Of a DNA stretch of 46,435 nt, positions 1 to 7,787 are shown in pieces. The notes under the pieces are model-generated. The model was not told the origin of the DNA. It saw nothing but the letters and a program-made list of their open reading frames with translations, and did no database searches. The position numbers and the translations under genes were made by a program. Numbering within the stretch: the first letter of the stretch is position 1; each line of letters begins with the position of its first letter. The DNA is from Gammaproteobacteria bacterium. GTDB taxonomy: Bacteria; Pseudomonadota; Gammaproteobacteria; HK1. The stretch covers positions 1-46,435 of the forward strand of contig JAJDUQ010000132.1 of the NCBI GenBank assembly GCA_022826505.1. Direction: 5' to 3'.

Positions 1-2
1 CT

Positions 3-128
3 CGTCTCAAGCGCGGCGGGATGCGCTGGACCGTCGCTGGCGCCAACGCCATCATCGCCCTGCGCTGCGCCGTGGAGAGCAACCGCTTCGACGACTTCTG
101 GGAACGACGCGCCTGCGTAGCAGCATGA
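3..128 (+). pseudogene. ISKra4-type transposase, C-terminal end (cut by window edge)
   Basis: The open frame enters from the left edge and stops at 126-128. Its 41 residues contain GMRWTVAGANAIIALRCAV followed by a segment ending FDDFWERRA, which matches from memory the conserved C-terminus of ISKra4-family transposases. Only this end is visible, so I cannot say whether the element is intact; the rest lies upstream of the window. No clear terminal inverted repeat could be identified in the 280 bases after the stop. It marks the left edge of the window as a site of past insertion. Confidence 0.7.
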
Positions 129-408
129 ATCTCATAAATGAGACGTGCACCCACCGCACGAACGAGCAGAATCCCGCCCGAAGGTGTCGTGGGTCGCCGG
201 GCTGCCTCGCTGCGAAAACGCCGAACCCGGCGGACAGCCTTGCTTCCCGAAGTTCCGAGATGGAGTCCCGGGTCGGCTGCGTTCCGTGGCGAAGCCGCCG
301 CTTGCGGTCGGAACGTGTCCTGCCGTTGTGGTATCGCCCCGGTTTCAGGCTGACGCAGTGAGCTCCCTTCGCCGCAATGGTGCAGTGCGCCGTGAAAGCC
401 GCACTGCA
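129..408. other. Intergenic DNA between transposase end and oxidoreductase
   Basis: No convincing gene is seen. The stretch probably includes the non-coding right end of the insertion element. The short open frames here are of arbitrary composition and lack ribosome binding sites. A hairpin lies at the right edge (380-409). Confidence 0.5.
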
Positions 409-409
409 C
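380..409 (-). terminator. Hairpin at the end of the oxidoreductase gene
   Basis: The arms 380-389 (GTGCAGTGCG) and 400-409 (CGCACTGCAC) are perfect 10-bp inverted repeats around a 10-base loop. The structure begins at the stop codon of the minus-strand gene that ends at 409. No T-run follows on the minus strand, so it is not a textbook intrinsic terminator. It may protect the 3' end or assist Rho-dependent termination. Confidence 0.45.
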
Positions 410-1377
410 TATCTCGGTTGGTCCTGCGGAACCTGCGCGCCCTTGCGGATGAATTCGAGGGTGGGCGCGAATCGCTCGATCGCACCGGTCGAAACCCTGT
501 CGATGCTGACCTGCACGTGGGAGATGCCCTCACTGCGATACGCGTTCAGCGCCCCGGCGATCTCCGCCGGCTCGCCGACCACCGGCTCGAGGGGTTTGTA
601 GCTGTGGCCGGTCGGCAGCGCGTTCCACCATGGAGGGGCGTCCGGCTCCGCGGTCAGCACGGACACCGTCCTCTCCAGTGTCGCGGGGTCACGCCCGATC
701 TCGGTACAGGCCTCGTCGACCCGTTCGCGCAACGGCGGCACGCCATCGGGACTGTTGTTGGTCGAAGTCCAGTAGACGTTCCACATGTCGGCGTAACGGG
801 CGGTAAGCCTGAGCATCTTGTGGCCTTTGGTGCCGACCATGATCGGCGGACCCTCGGGGCGGGGACCGCGCGGACGGAGCACACATTCGCGCGCCTTGTG
901 GTAGCGACCGTCGAAGTCGACCTCACCGGTCTTCAACAGTGCGGACACGATCTGGATGGCTTCCTCGAACCGGGCGTAGCGGTGGTCGCAGGGATAGCCG
1001 AAGGCGTTGTACTCCACCTCGTGGTAACCCGTGCCGACCCCCAGGATCAGGCGCCCGCCGCTGATCTCGTCGACGGTGTCGGCCATCTTGGCCAGCAGGG
1101 CCGGATTGCGGAAACCCATGCCCAGCACGAGGTTTCCGAGCTCGACGGTCCTGGTGCAGGCGGCCAGGGCCGACAGCATCGACCACGATTCCCAGTTTCC
1201 GTTGGGCTCGGCTGCGCCTCGCATGTGGTAGAGGAGATGGTCGTCGAGCCACACGGAGTCGAATCCGACATCCTCGGCCAGCTTCGCGATGTCCCGGAGT
1301 TCCGACCAACCGAGACCCGTCCGATCGCTCGTCGGCAGATCCAGTCCTACCTTGATCCGGTCCAGCTTGGTGCTCAC
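409..1377 (-). CDS. Luciferase-like (LLM class) F420/flavin-dependent oxidoreductase
   Basis: A 322-residue member of the bacterial luciferase-like superfamily, which are TIM-barrel enzymes using reduced flavin or F420. The N-terminus has a typical beta strand (IKVGLDLP), then DSVWLDDHLLYH and the family hallmark SGGRLILGVGTGYHEVEY near the middle; the C-terminal third carries the usual GISHVQVS strand. Length is normal for the F420-dependent subgroup. I chose the GTG start at 1377 because AGGAGG lies 6 bases upstream; a longer frame to 1428 adds 17 unconserved residues and has no such site. It appears monocistronic, with a hairpin at its 3' end. Substrate and cofactor cannot be told from sequence; F420 is inferred only from family resemblance. 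Confidence 0.88.
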   Translation of the reverse strand: MSTKLDRIKVGLDLPTSDRTGLGWSELRDIAKLAEDVGFDSVWLDDHLLYHMRGAAEPNGNWESWSMLSALAACTRTVELGNLVLGMGFRNPALLAKMADTVDEISGGRLILGVGTGYHEVEYNAFGYPCDHRYARFEEAIQIVSALLKTGEVDFDGRYHKARECVLRPRGPRPEGPPIMVGTKGHKMLRLTARYADMWNVYWTSTNNSPDGVPPLRERVDEACTEIGRDPATLERTVSVLTAEPDAPPWWNALPTGHSYKPLEPVVGEPAEIAGALNAYRSEGISHVQVSIDRVSTGAIERFAPTLEFIRKGAQVPQDQPR

Positions 1378-1701
1378 GTTGCGCCTCCTGGTGCCGATGG
1401 GTTTCGGCGACGGACATCCCCGGCACATCCCGTTGCCTGGTTCGATTTTCTCCGTTGCGGCGCTGAAAGTCCTGTCCCTGGGCCTCGCCGGTCACGGAGC
1501 AGCCGCAAATCGCGGCGACTGCCCGGCCTCAGTGTGGACCGTGAGCGATGCGCAGAACGCGATGGTATCCTCCGGCGCGCCGCCGACCCGCTTCATCGGT
1601 TGCCTCGCCGACGTCGAATGTTCGTTGGAATCGGGCAACTCGGTGTCCTGATCGGCGAATCGCCCCCGATCCGTTGGAGATGACAGCAGGAGACCCCGCA
1701 G
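1378..1701. other. Divergent intergenic region
   Basis: This lies between the minus-strand oxidoreductase and the plus-strand tautomerase, so it should hold both promoters. I could not pick out convincing -35/-10 pairs. No gene is seen. Confidence 0.4.
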
Positions 1702-2064
1702 ATGCCCGTCATTCGCGTCGAAGTCCCCTCCGGCACGCCCGCCGACACGCAGAGCGCCATCCGCACCTCCGTCAAGGAGGCGGTGCTCAGGACCCTCGCA
1801 CCCAAGGAGACGAAATACGACTATGTCGCCGTGCGCGAGGTGGTCGGCGAGATCGGCGACGGCGTACCCCTGGTGGAGGTCGATCTGCGCCCGGGTCGCG
1901 AACCGGAGCGCAAGAAGGCGCTGGCCGACGCCATCGCCGAGATCCTGAACGACACGATGGGCGTCGCGGCCGCCGACGTCTACGTCCTGTTCCGCGAGAA
2001 CCCGGCGGAGAATCACTACTGCGGCGGCACGCCGCTCGCCCCGTGGGTGCCGGCTGACGTGTAG
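1702..2064 (+). CDS. Tautomerase family protein (4-OT/MIF fold)
   Basis: The 120-residue product starts MPVIRVEVPSG, so that Pro becomes residue 1 after Met removal, as required in the tautomerase superfamily where the N-terminal proline is the catalytic base. The length is about double the 60-residue 4-oxalocrotonate tautomerase unit and fits the longer two-unit, Tautomerase_2-like proteins. The segment around residues 60-95 (EVDLRPGREPERKKALADAI) resembles the start of a second beta-alpha-beta unit. A good AGGAG site lies 9 bases upstream of the ATG. The cupin gene follows 122 bases downstream in the same direction. The substrate is unknown; a role in degrading an unsaturated keto acid or aromatic is only inferred from the family. 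Confidence 0.8.
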   Translation: MPVIRVEVPSGTPADTQSAIRTSVKEAVLRTLAPKETKYDYVAVREVVGEIGDGVPLVEVDLRPGREPERKKALADAIAEILNDTMGVAAADVYVLFRENPAENHYCGGTPLAPWVPADV

Positions 2065-2186
2065 CTTCGAAGCAGGCTGTCGGCCGGGGCTCACGGTTGG
2101 GCGGGCTCCGTATGGTCTTCTCGTTCTTCCAACACGACGTCGCCACACTCGGCAACCGCTGATGTGATCAAGAAGGGAGCAGTGCC

Positions 2187-2618
2187 ATGCCCGACCACAA
2201 GCAGCAGGACCACGGTCCCGTCTATATTCACGAGGACGAGATGGACTGGGAGACGCTCCGGTTCCCGGGCCAGCACTCGAAGATGGTTCTTCACCCGACA
2301 CCGGATGACCCGACCCATCCGAATGCCGGGTTCGTGCGCTACGAACCGGGCGCGCATCATCCGCGCCACCGCCACCAGTTCGCGCAGGTCTGGTACGTGC
2401 TGGAGGGCGAGTTCCGGATCGGCGCGCGTACAGTCGGGCCCGGCACGGTGGTGTTCCACGCCGATCCGCACTTCGAAGAGGACCTGTCGACCGAGACCGG
2501 CGGGCTGATGTTCTTCGTCCAGTATCAGGGACCGACCACCGGCGGCCAGCCGATCTACGACGGCCGTTTCAACGTGGCCGAACGAAAGCCGCTGTCGGAA
2601 GAGCGGCTGGATATCTGA
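2187..2618 (+). CDS. Single-domain cupin protein
   Basis: A 143-residue protein with both cupin motifs. Motif 1 is EPGAHHPRHRHQFAQVWYVLEGEF, residues about 53-76, with the His-x-His and downstream Glu metal ligands. Motif 2 is near GPGTVVFHADPHFEEDL, residues about 85-101. This is enough for a small metal-binding beta barrel. It starts with ATG behind AAGGGAG. It lies downstream of the tautomerase on the same strand and may be co-expressed with it. Such proteins act as small dioxygenases, isomerases or ligand binders; nothing here decides between these. Confidence 0.8.
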   Translation: MPDHKQQDHGPVYIHEDEMDWETLRFPGQHSKMVLHPTPDDPTHPNAGFVRYEPGAHHPRHRHQFAQVWYVLEGEFRIGARTVGPGTVVFHADPHFEEDLSTETGGLMFFVQYQGPTTGGQPIYDGRFNVAERKPLSEERLDI

Positions 2619-2777
2619 GGGGCGCTTCGCCGAACCGCACGCTGTGGCGGATTCAGCGGCTGCGGAGCACGCAGAACTCGTGATGGCGCCTTCGCACCGG
2701 ATCAGGTCGAAGGCACCGCCGGCGAAGTCGAGTCGGCCCATGTCCGCCACGCGGGCTTCCAATCGATCCTCGATCTG

Positions 2778-4328
2778 CTACTGAAGCAGGCTCACGTCCG
2801 AGGAATGCTGTCTTGCGCGTTCCAGACCTCTGATGGACCGGGTGCGGTTCGGCGTGCGTTCCAGAGCCCTCCTGAATTGGACCGTCGCCTCTTCCATCCG
2901 GCCGCGTGCCAACAGGAATTCGCCGTACATCTCGTGCGCCGGCTTCATTGGCGACGGCGGGCCGGACGGGGCGTTCAGCTCGGCCTCGAGAGCGGCCGCC
3001 TCCGCGAGAAATGCCTCGGCCGCATCATCGTCGCCCCGAGCCGATGCCAGTGCCGCCTCCAGCTCCTTCTCCCCGACCGCGACGATCCGGGCGCGCCAGG
3101 CCCTGGACGCCTTTCCCTCCAGGCGTTTACGGGCATCCCGGATGTTGGCCAGCGCGACCTCCGCCGCCTCCGGCTTGCCCGTGTACGCGGCACTCAGACC
3201 CACGGCGAGCTGCAGCGCCGCGTGACGGCGATCGGCATCGGTGAGAATGCGGTGGTCGAACTCGGACCAGCGTTGCGTTTCCAGCGTGTGGCGCGCGAGC
3301 ATTTTCATGGTGCCCCTGCGAACCCGTTTGCTCGGAAACGCCTCCAGTGTCCGGAACGCCTCGTCGAGCGCCCACTGCGCCTGCTCCTCGTCGCCGAGCT
3401 GAAGCTGACCGTAGTGGTACCACTGCAGCGAATGAAATTCGGACCGGCCTCGTGCGAGACCTTTGCGTTCCACGTGCTCGAGCGCGGCCTCGTAGGAGGC
3501 TTCATTGGAGGCCACGACGCCCTCCCACATCCCGAGCTGGACGAAGATGTGCGACGGCATGTGCAGGGCATGGGGGGCGGCCGGTGCGATCTGCGCGTAC
3601 GCCTTTGCGGCGGGCAGGGCGAGAATCGCGTGCTCCGGGTCGTCGAAGGCGTGAATGATGAAATGCGCCGCGCCCGGATGCTCCGGGTTGCGCGCGAATA
3701 CTTCCATGGCGATGGCCCCGGCGCGCACCTGCCGGGCGAACCCCTTGTCGCCGCGGCGGACGGTGCCGAGCAGGGACAGGGCGTACAGCGTCGCGATTTC
3801 GTCGTCTTCGGGGTACGTCTCGTGCAGACGTCGCATCGTCTCGGAATACGCGATGTCCCTGGAGAGCTTGTCGCCGGAGCCGTAGAGGACGTCCACCGCT
3901 TCCATGAGACTCCGCTCGCGTCCGGCCGGCGTTCTTGCTGCGCGGTCTTCCGGCGTCGATGCATATCCTGCCAGGGCGGTATGGGCAGCCAGGCGATCCT
4001 GCTCGAACCACAGGGGATGGTTGTAGCTGAGCGCTTCGCCCCAATAGGCCAGCCCGAAGTCGGGGTCGATGGCTTGCGCTTTGTGAAACGCCTCGCCGGC
4101 ATCCTCGAATTCAAAGCTGTGAAACGCCTTCATGCCGGCCAGGAACGCGGCTTGAGCTTCGGGCGCGCCGGAGTTGGGAAAGTCGATGTGGCCCAGGTCC
4201 GCGGTCAGGCCGCCGGCGGAGTCGTCGCCGGTCTCGGCGGGAAGGGCGGCACCGAACCATCCCAGTGCCGTTCCGAGGCAGATCACCGGCAGGAAGGATT
4301 GCGCGCATCGGACACTGGCGTCGGTCAT
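2778..4328 (-). CDS. Exported tetratricopeptide-repeat protein
   Basis: A 516-residue protein with an N-terminal signal peptide: a short charged start, a hydrophobic stretch ending around LGWFGAALPA, then a mature domain beginning ETGDDSAGG. The mature part is an alpha-helical repeat protein with TPR-like pairs such as the segment ending FHKAQAIDPDFGLAYWGEAL near residues 75-95 and a last repeat near the C-terminus (FRRALERTPNRTRSIRGLER). Family-like motifs include MPSHIFVQLGMWEGVVASNE. The start at 4328 follows AGGAG; an upstream in-frame start at 4460 would place 44 basic residues before the signal peptide and is disfavoured. It is probably a periplasmic or lipid-free exported scaffold. The function is unknown; related proteins are usually annotated only as TPR proteins. 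Confidence 0.8.
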   Translation of the reverse strand: MTDASVRCAQSFLPVICLGTALGWFGAALPAETGDDSAGGLTADLGHIDFPNSGAPEAQAAFLAGMKAFHSFEFEDAGEAFHKAQAIDPDFGLAYWGEALSYNHPLWFEQDRLAAHTALAGYASTPEDRAARTPAGRERSLMEAVDVLYGSGDKLSRDIAYSETMRRLHETYPEDDEIATLYALSLLGTVRRGDKGFARQVRAGAIAMEVFARNPEHPGAAHFIIHAFDDPEHAILALPAAKAYAQIAPAAPHALHMPSHIFVQLGMWEGVVASNEASYEAALEHVERKGLARGRSEFHSLQWYHYGQLQLGDEEQAQWALDEAFRTLEAFPSKRVRRGTMKMLARHTLETQRWSEFDHRILTDADRRHAALQLAVGLSAAYTGKPEAAEVALANIRDARKRLEGKASRAWRARIVAVGEKELEAALASARGDDDAAEAFLAEAAALEAELNAPSGPPSPMKPAHEMYGEFLLARGRMEEATVQFRRALERTPNRTRSIRGLERARQHSSDVSLLQ

Positions 4329-4600
4329 GGCTCGACTCCTCGCGACAGTCGTCGGCGCTCGGCGGGATCGACCGGTACGATCGAAATGGTAGTGGCGGGT
4401 CGGTTGCGCGGACAAGACCGACGGCGCGACAGCCGCCGGCGCGACAGGTGTCAGGAGCAACAGCGCGGATACTGGACTTCCTGCTTTCCTTCACCGAATG
4501 GGGTTTGTGTGGTTTTGTTTTCGACTCGGATTGCGAAGCGTACGTGTTCGGCCGCATTCCCGTCGCCAACGTGGCGGGGTCGGATCATCGCAGGTACCTG

Positions 4601-5011
4601 ATGGAACGCCGGGGGGACGGCGTGTCGATCATCCGCACGGAAACCCGGGAAGCCACCGGTTTGCCTCCCGAATACGAAGTGGTCGACGGATCGAGCCTGA
4701 TACTCCGGATTCCTGCCGCGAAGCTGGAGCTTGTTCCTGCCGACGCAACAGTCATGGCGCATTCCCGAGGCGAGCCCCTCGCCGACATCGAGGTCCTCAC
4801 CGGCAGAATGTCGCTCATCGGCGAGGACACCCGGCGTATTGGACAGGGCGGCTCCAACCCGGCGTTTCAGCCGACGGCCAGTCCGCTTCGCGGCTTGTCC
4901 GCGGCTGACATCGGTCGTTCGACGGCAGCATCCGTGGCGGCGACGGTCAATCTCCTGACTCGGGACCGCGAATCGTTGAACGACATTGTCGTGGTTGGAG
5001 ATTGGTGTTGA
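4601..5011 (+). CDS. Doubtful hypothetical protein
   Basis: A 136-residue frame of unknown family, starting ATG with only a weak AGG upstream. The first about 85 residues have codon use and composition that look coding (for example GLPPEYEVVDGSSLILRIPA), while the last 40 are less convincing. I recognise no domain, signal peptide or membrane segment. It fills the otherwise empty gap between the divergent TPR gene and the multicopper oxidase. It could be a real small gene, a decayed gene or chance. Confidence 0.3.
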   Translation: MERRGDGVSIIRTETREATGLPPEYEVVDGSSLILRIPAAKLELVPADATVMAHSRGEPLADIEVLTGRMSLIGEDTRRIGQGGSNPAFQPTASPLRGLSAADIGRSTAASVAATVNLLTRDRESLNDIVVVGDWC

Positions 5012-5089
5012 CGGATGATGCCGATTCCATGGCGGCTCGTTTGCATTTCCGCAGTATCGATTGTCTCAATCAGAGTGAGGATCACCAGA

Positions 5090-6577
5090 ATGTCATCAGC
5101 ACTTTCGAGGCGGCAGTTTCTTGCCGGTAGCGCGGCCATGCTCGGTGCGGGTTACGTCCCCGGCATCTGGAGCAAGACGACACCGACCCGGCTACCGATA
5201 CCCCCTGTGGTCGACGGTAGCCGGGGAAGGCCGATCGATCTGCGGATTCGCAGCGGCACCTGGAGCTTTAAACGCGGCGTCAGGACTCCAACCCTGGGGT
5301 TCAGCCAGGATTACTTGGGACCGACGATTCGAACCCGGCAACACAGTGAACTCGATTTGCGCTACCGGAATACACTGACCGAAAGCGTGGCTGTTCACGG
5401 CCACGGTCTGCATGTACCAGGCGAGGTCGATGGTGGTCCACAATTGACAATCGAACCTGGTGCAGACTGGCAGCCCGGTCTATCCATCGTGCAGCCGGCA
5501 GCTACCTGCTGGTATCACTCCCATACCCACGGCAAGACCGGCGAACAAACCTATCGTGGACTGGCCGGTCTCATCATCATCGATGACGAGGTAGCCGACT
5601 CGCTGCCGCTGCCCCGTCGATATGGTGTCGATGATTTGCCCATTGTCATCCAGGACCGAACCTTCGATGAGCAAGGTCGATTGGTCTATTCACTACTTGA
5701 CGCAGACGAGGACGGCTGGCTGGGTGACACCATCGTCATCAACGGCGCGGTGGCGCCGGTTGCCAACGTGCCCGCCGGCAAAGTGCGGTTGCGCCTTCTC
5801 AACGGTGCCAATGCACGATTTTATATCGTGACCTTTGCCGACAACCGTACGTTTCACAAGATTGCCAGTGACGGCGGTTTACTGGAAGCGCCGGTGCCGT
5901 TGACGATGATGGAGATGTCACCTGGCGAGCGATGTGAAATCGTCATTGACATGGCCGATGGCAAGACCGCCGGATTGCTGACCCTGTTCGAAGACGAATT
6001 TGACGATGACGAAGAAGGCGTTCTCGGCAGTTTGTCGAATCTGTTCGGCCGATCCGAGGCTGCCCTTCCGCCGCCATCGTTGACGTTGACTGTCGATAAC
6101 GCCCTGGCGGCAAATACAGCGCCGCTACCCGAGCGACTGGCTGCCATTGTCCGCCCGCAACCCCAGGAGATAGTGCGAACTCGTGACTTCATGCTCGGCA
6201 TGGACAACGGTGATGGCGATGACGACGGTGGTCATGGCGCTATGGACATGACCATCAACGGTGCGGCGATGGACATGAACGTGATTAACGAACGAATTGA
6301 ACGCGGCGTCTGGGAACGCTGGCGTATCCGCTCCGATCAGGGCGCACATCCGTTTCATGTGCACGGCTGCTCGTTCCTGATTGAGCGGATGGAAGGCGAA
6401 ACGGCATTACCGGATCAGCGAGGCTGGAAAGATATCGTAGTGGTGGATGACGACGACTGGTCGGAAATCGTCGTGCGTTTCGATCATCCGGCGACCGAGC
6501 AGTATCCCTATATGTATCACTGTCACATTCTGGAGCATGAGGATCGTGGCATGATGGGACAGTTCACCGTGAGTTGA
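5090..6577 (+). CDS. Tat-exported multicopper oxidase (CueO/SufI-like)
   Basis: A 495-residue multicopper oxidase with three cupredoxin domains. The start MSSALSRRQFLAGSAAML is a twin-arginine signal, so the enzyme is exported folded. All copper-ligand motifs are present: HGHGLH (about H103, H105), WYHSHTHG (H143, H145), HPFHVHG (H420, H423, H425) and YHCHILEHEDRGMM (H477, C478, H479, H483, axial M488), so trinuclear and type 1 sites should be functional. An acidic insert (DDDEE near residue 310) and a Gly/Asp/Met-rich stretch (around 370-395) resemble the regulatory inserts of cuprous oxidases. I moved the start from 5015 to 5090 so the twin-arginine motif sits at the N-terminus. The gene is visibly less GC-rich than its neighbours. 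A copper detoxification role is inferred. Confidence 0.9.
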   Translation: MSSALSRRQFLAGSAAMLGAGYVPGIWSKTTPTRLPIPPVVDGSRGRPIDLRIRSGTWSFKRGVRTPTLGFSQDYLGPTIRTRQHSELDLRYRNTLTESVAVHGHGLHVPGEVDGGPQLTIEPGADWQPGLSIVQPAATCWYHSHTHGKTGEQTYRGLAGLIIIDDEVADSLPLPRRYGVDDLPIVIQDRTFDEQGRLVYSLLDADEDGWLGDTIVINGAVAPVANVPAGKVRLRLLNGANARFYIVTFADNRTFHKIASDGGLLEAPVPLTMMEMSPGERCEIVIDMADGKTAGLLTLFEDEFDDDEEGVLGSLSNLFGRSEAALPPPSLTLTVDNALAANTAPLPERLAAIVRPQPQEIVRTRDFMLGMDNGDGDDDGGHGAMDMTINGAAMDMNVINERIERGVWERWRIRSDQGAHPFHVHGCSFLIERMEGETALPDQRGWKDIVVVDDDDWSEIVVRFDHPATEQYPYMYHCHILEHEDRGMMGQFTVS

Positions 6578-6658
6578 CCATCCAAAGCAATCCGAGCGTG
6601 AGGCCGTTGGCTGCTCGGGCGGCCCCGCCGGTCCGGCCTCGGGGCTTCGGGAATTCGG

Positions 6659-7768
6659 ATGAGCCTCATCAAGCAGCTTGCGCTCGTCGCCGTCCTGTGC
6701 GTCGCCGGCATCGCGGCATACCGGTACGGCTGGCCGCTGGTGGCGCCTGCGGACGGTCGCCAAGCCGCATCGAGTTCGGCGGATGGACAGGCGGCCGAGC
6801 GCCGCCGCGGCGAAAATCGCGCCACCACCGTCCTCGTCGAAGCGGTGGAGCTTCGCGCCCTACGCACGCGCATCGAGGCCGTCGGCACGGCGCGGGCGTA
6901 CCGGTCGGTCACGCTCCATCCCGCGGCTGCCGGCGAGGTGGCGGCTGTCCGTTTCGCTCCCGATCAGATCGTGCGCCGCGGCAGCGTGCTGCTGGAGCTC
7001 GACAGCCGTCGCGAGAAGCTGGCGGTCGACCTCGCCCGCGTGCGGGCCGAGAACGCGCGGCAGCTCCTTTCGCGCTACGAACGCTCGGCCGGCAGCGGTG
7101 CGTACGCGGAGTCGACCGTCTCGGACGCCCGCAGCGACCTCGCCGAGGCCGAAATCGCGTTGCGCCAGGCCGAGGTGGCACTGAGCGAACGCCAGGTCAT
7201 CGCGCCGTTCGATGGATTCGTCGGTCTGACCGAGATCGACGTCGGCGACCGTATCGGCACCGGCGACGCCATCGCGACCCTCGACGACCGTGCCAGCCTG
7301 CTCGTCGGCTTCTCGGTGCCGGAGCTCTTCCTGGGGCGCATCGGCAAGGGTCATCCCGTCGAGGTCGCGACCTGGGCCGCCCGCGAACAGCCGATCACCG
7401 GCGAGATCGTCGCTCTCGACAGCCGCATCGATCCCGTGAGCCGAAGCTTCACCGCCCGCGCGCGAGTGGCGAACGCGGGCGACGCCTTCCGCCCCGGCAT
7501 GAGCTTCGCCGTCACCCTCGACGTGCATGGCAGCCGTTATCCCCTGGTCCCGGAGATCTCCGTCCGCCATGGCACCGAAGGAGCTTTCGTCTGGGTGGTG
7601 CGCGAGGGTGCGGCGGAGCGGGTGCCGGTGCGCATCGTGCAGCGACAGGAGGCGACGGTGCTGGTCGACGCGGCGCTCGAAGAGGGCGAGCCGGTCGTCG
7701 TCGAGGGCATTCAGCGCCTGAGACGGGGTCTGTCCGTCACGGTCGCCACGCTCCGGCAGTCCTCGTGA
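6659..7768 (+). CDS. RND efflux periplasmic adaptor (HlyD/AcrA-like)
   Basis: A 369-residue membrane fusion protein. Residues about 5-25 form an N-terminal membrane anchor (LALVAVLCVAGIAAYRYGW). The lipoyl/barrel-sandwich half starts near VEAVGTARAYRSVTLHPAAAGEV and is resumed after the helical hairpin at ERQVIAPFDGFVGLTEIDVGD; a beta-barrel follows (ITGEIVALDSRIDPVSRSFT). It starts with ATG and ends 19 bases before the pump gene, so the two form one operon. No outer membrane channel gene is nearby. It should link the pump to a TolC-like channel encoded elsewhere. Confidence 0.92.
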   Translation: MSLIKQLALVAVLCVAGIAAYRYGWPLVAPADGRQAASSSADGQAAERRRGENRATTVLVEAVELRALRTRIEAVGTARAYRSVTLHPAAAGEVAAVRFAPDQIVRRGSVLLELDSRREKLAVDLARVRAENARQLLSRYERSAGSGAYAESTVSDARSDLAEAEIALRQAEVALSERQVIAPFDGFVGLTEIDVGDRIGTGDAIATLDDRASLLVGFSVPELFLGRIGKGHPVEVATWAAREQPITGEIVALDSRIDPVSRSFTARARVANAGDAFRPGMSFAVTLDVHGSRYPLVPEISVRHGTEGAFVWVVREGAAERVPVRIVQRQEATVLVDAALEEGEPVVVEGIQRLRRGLSVTVATLRQSS

Positions 7769-7787
7769 GCGTGCCGGTTTTCCCGTC

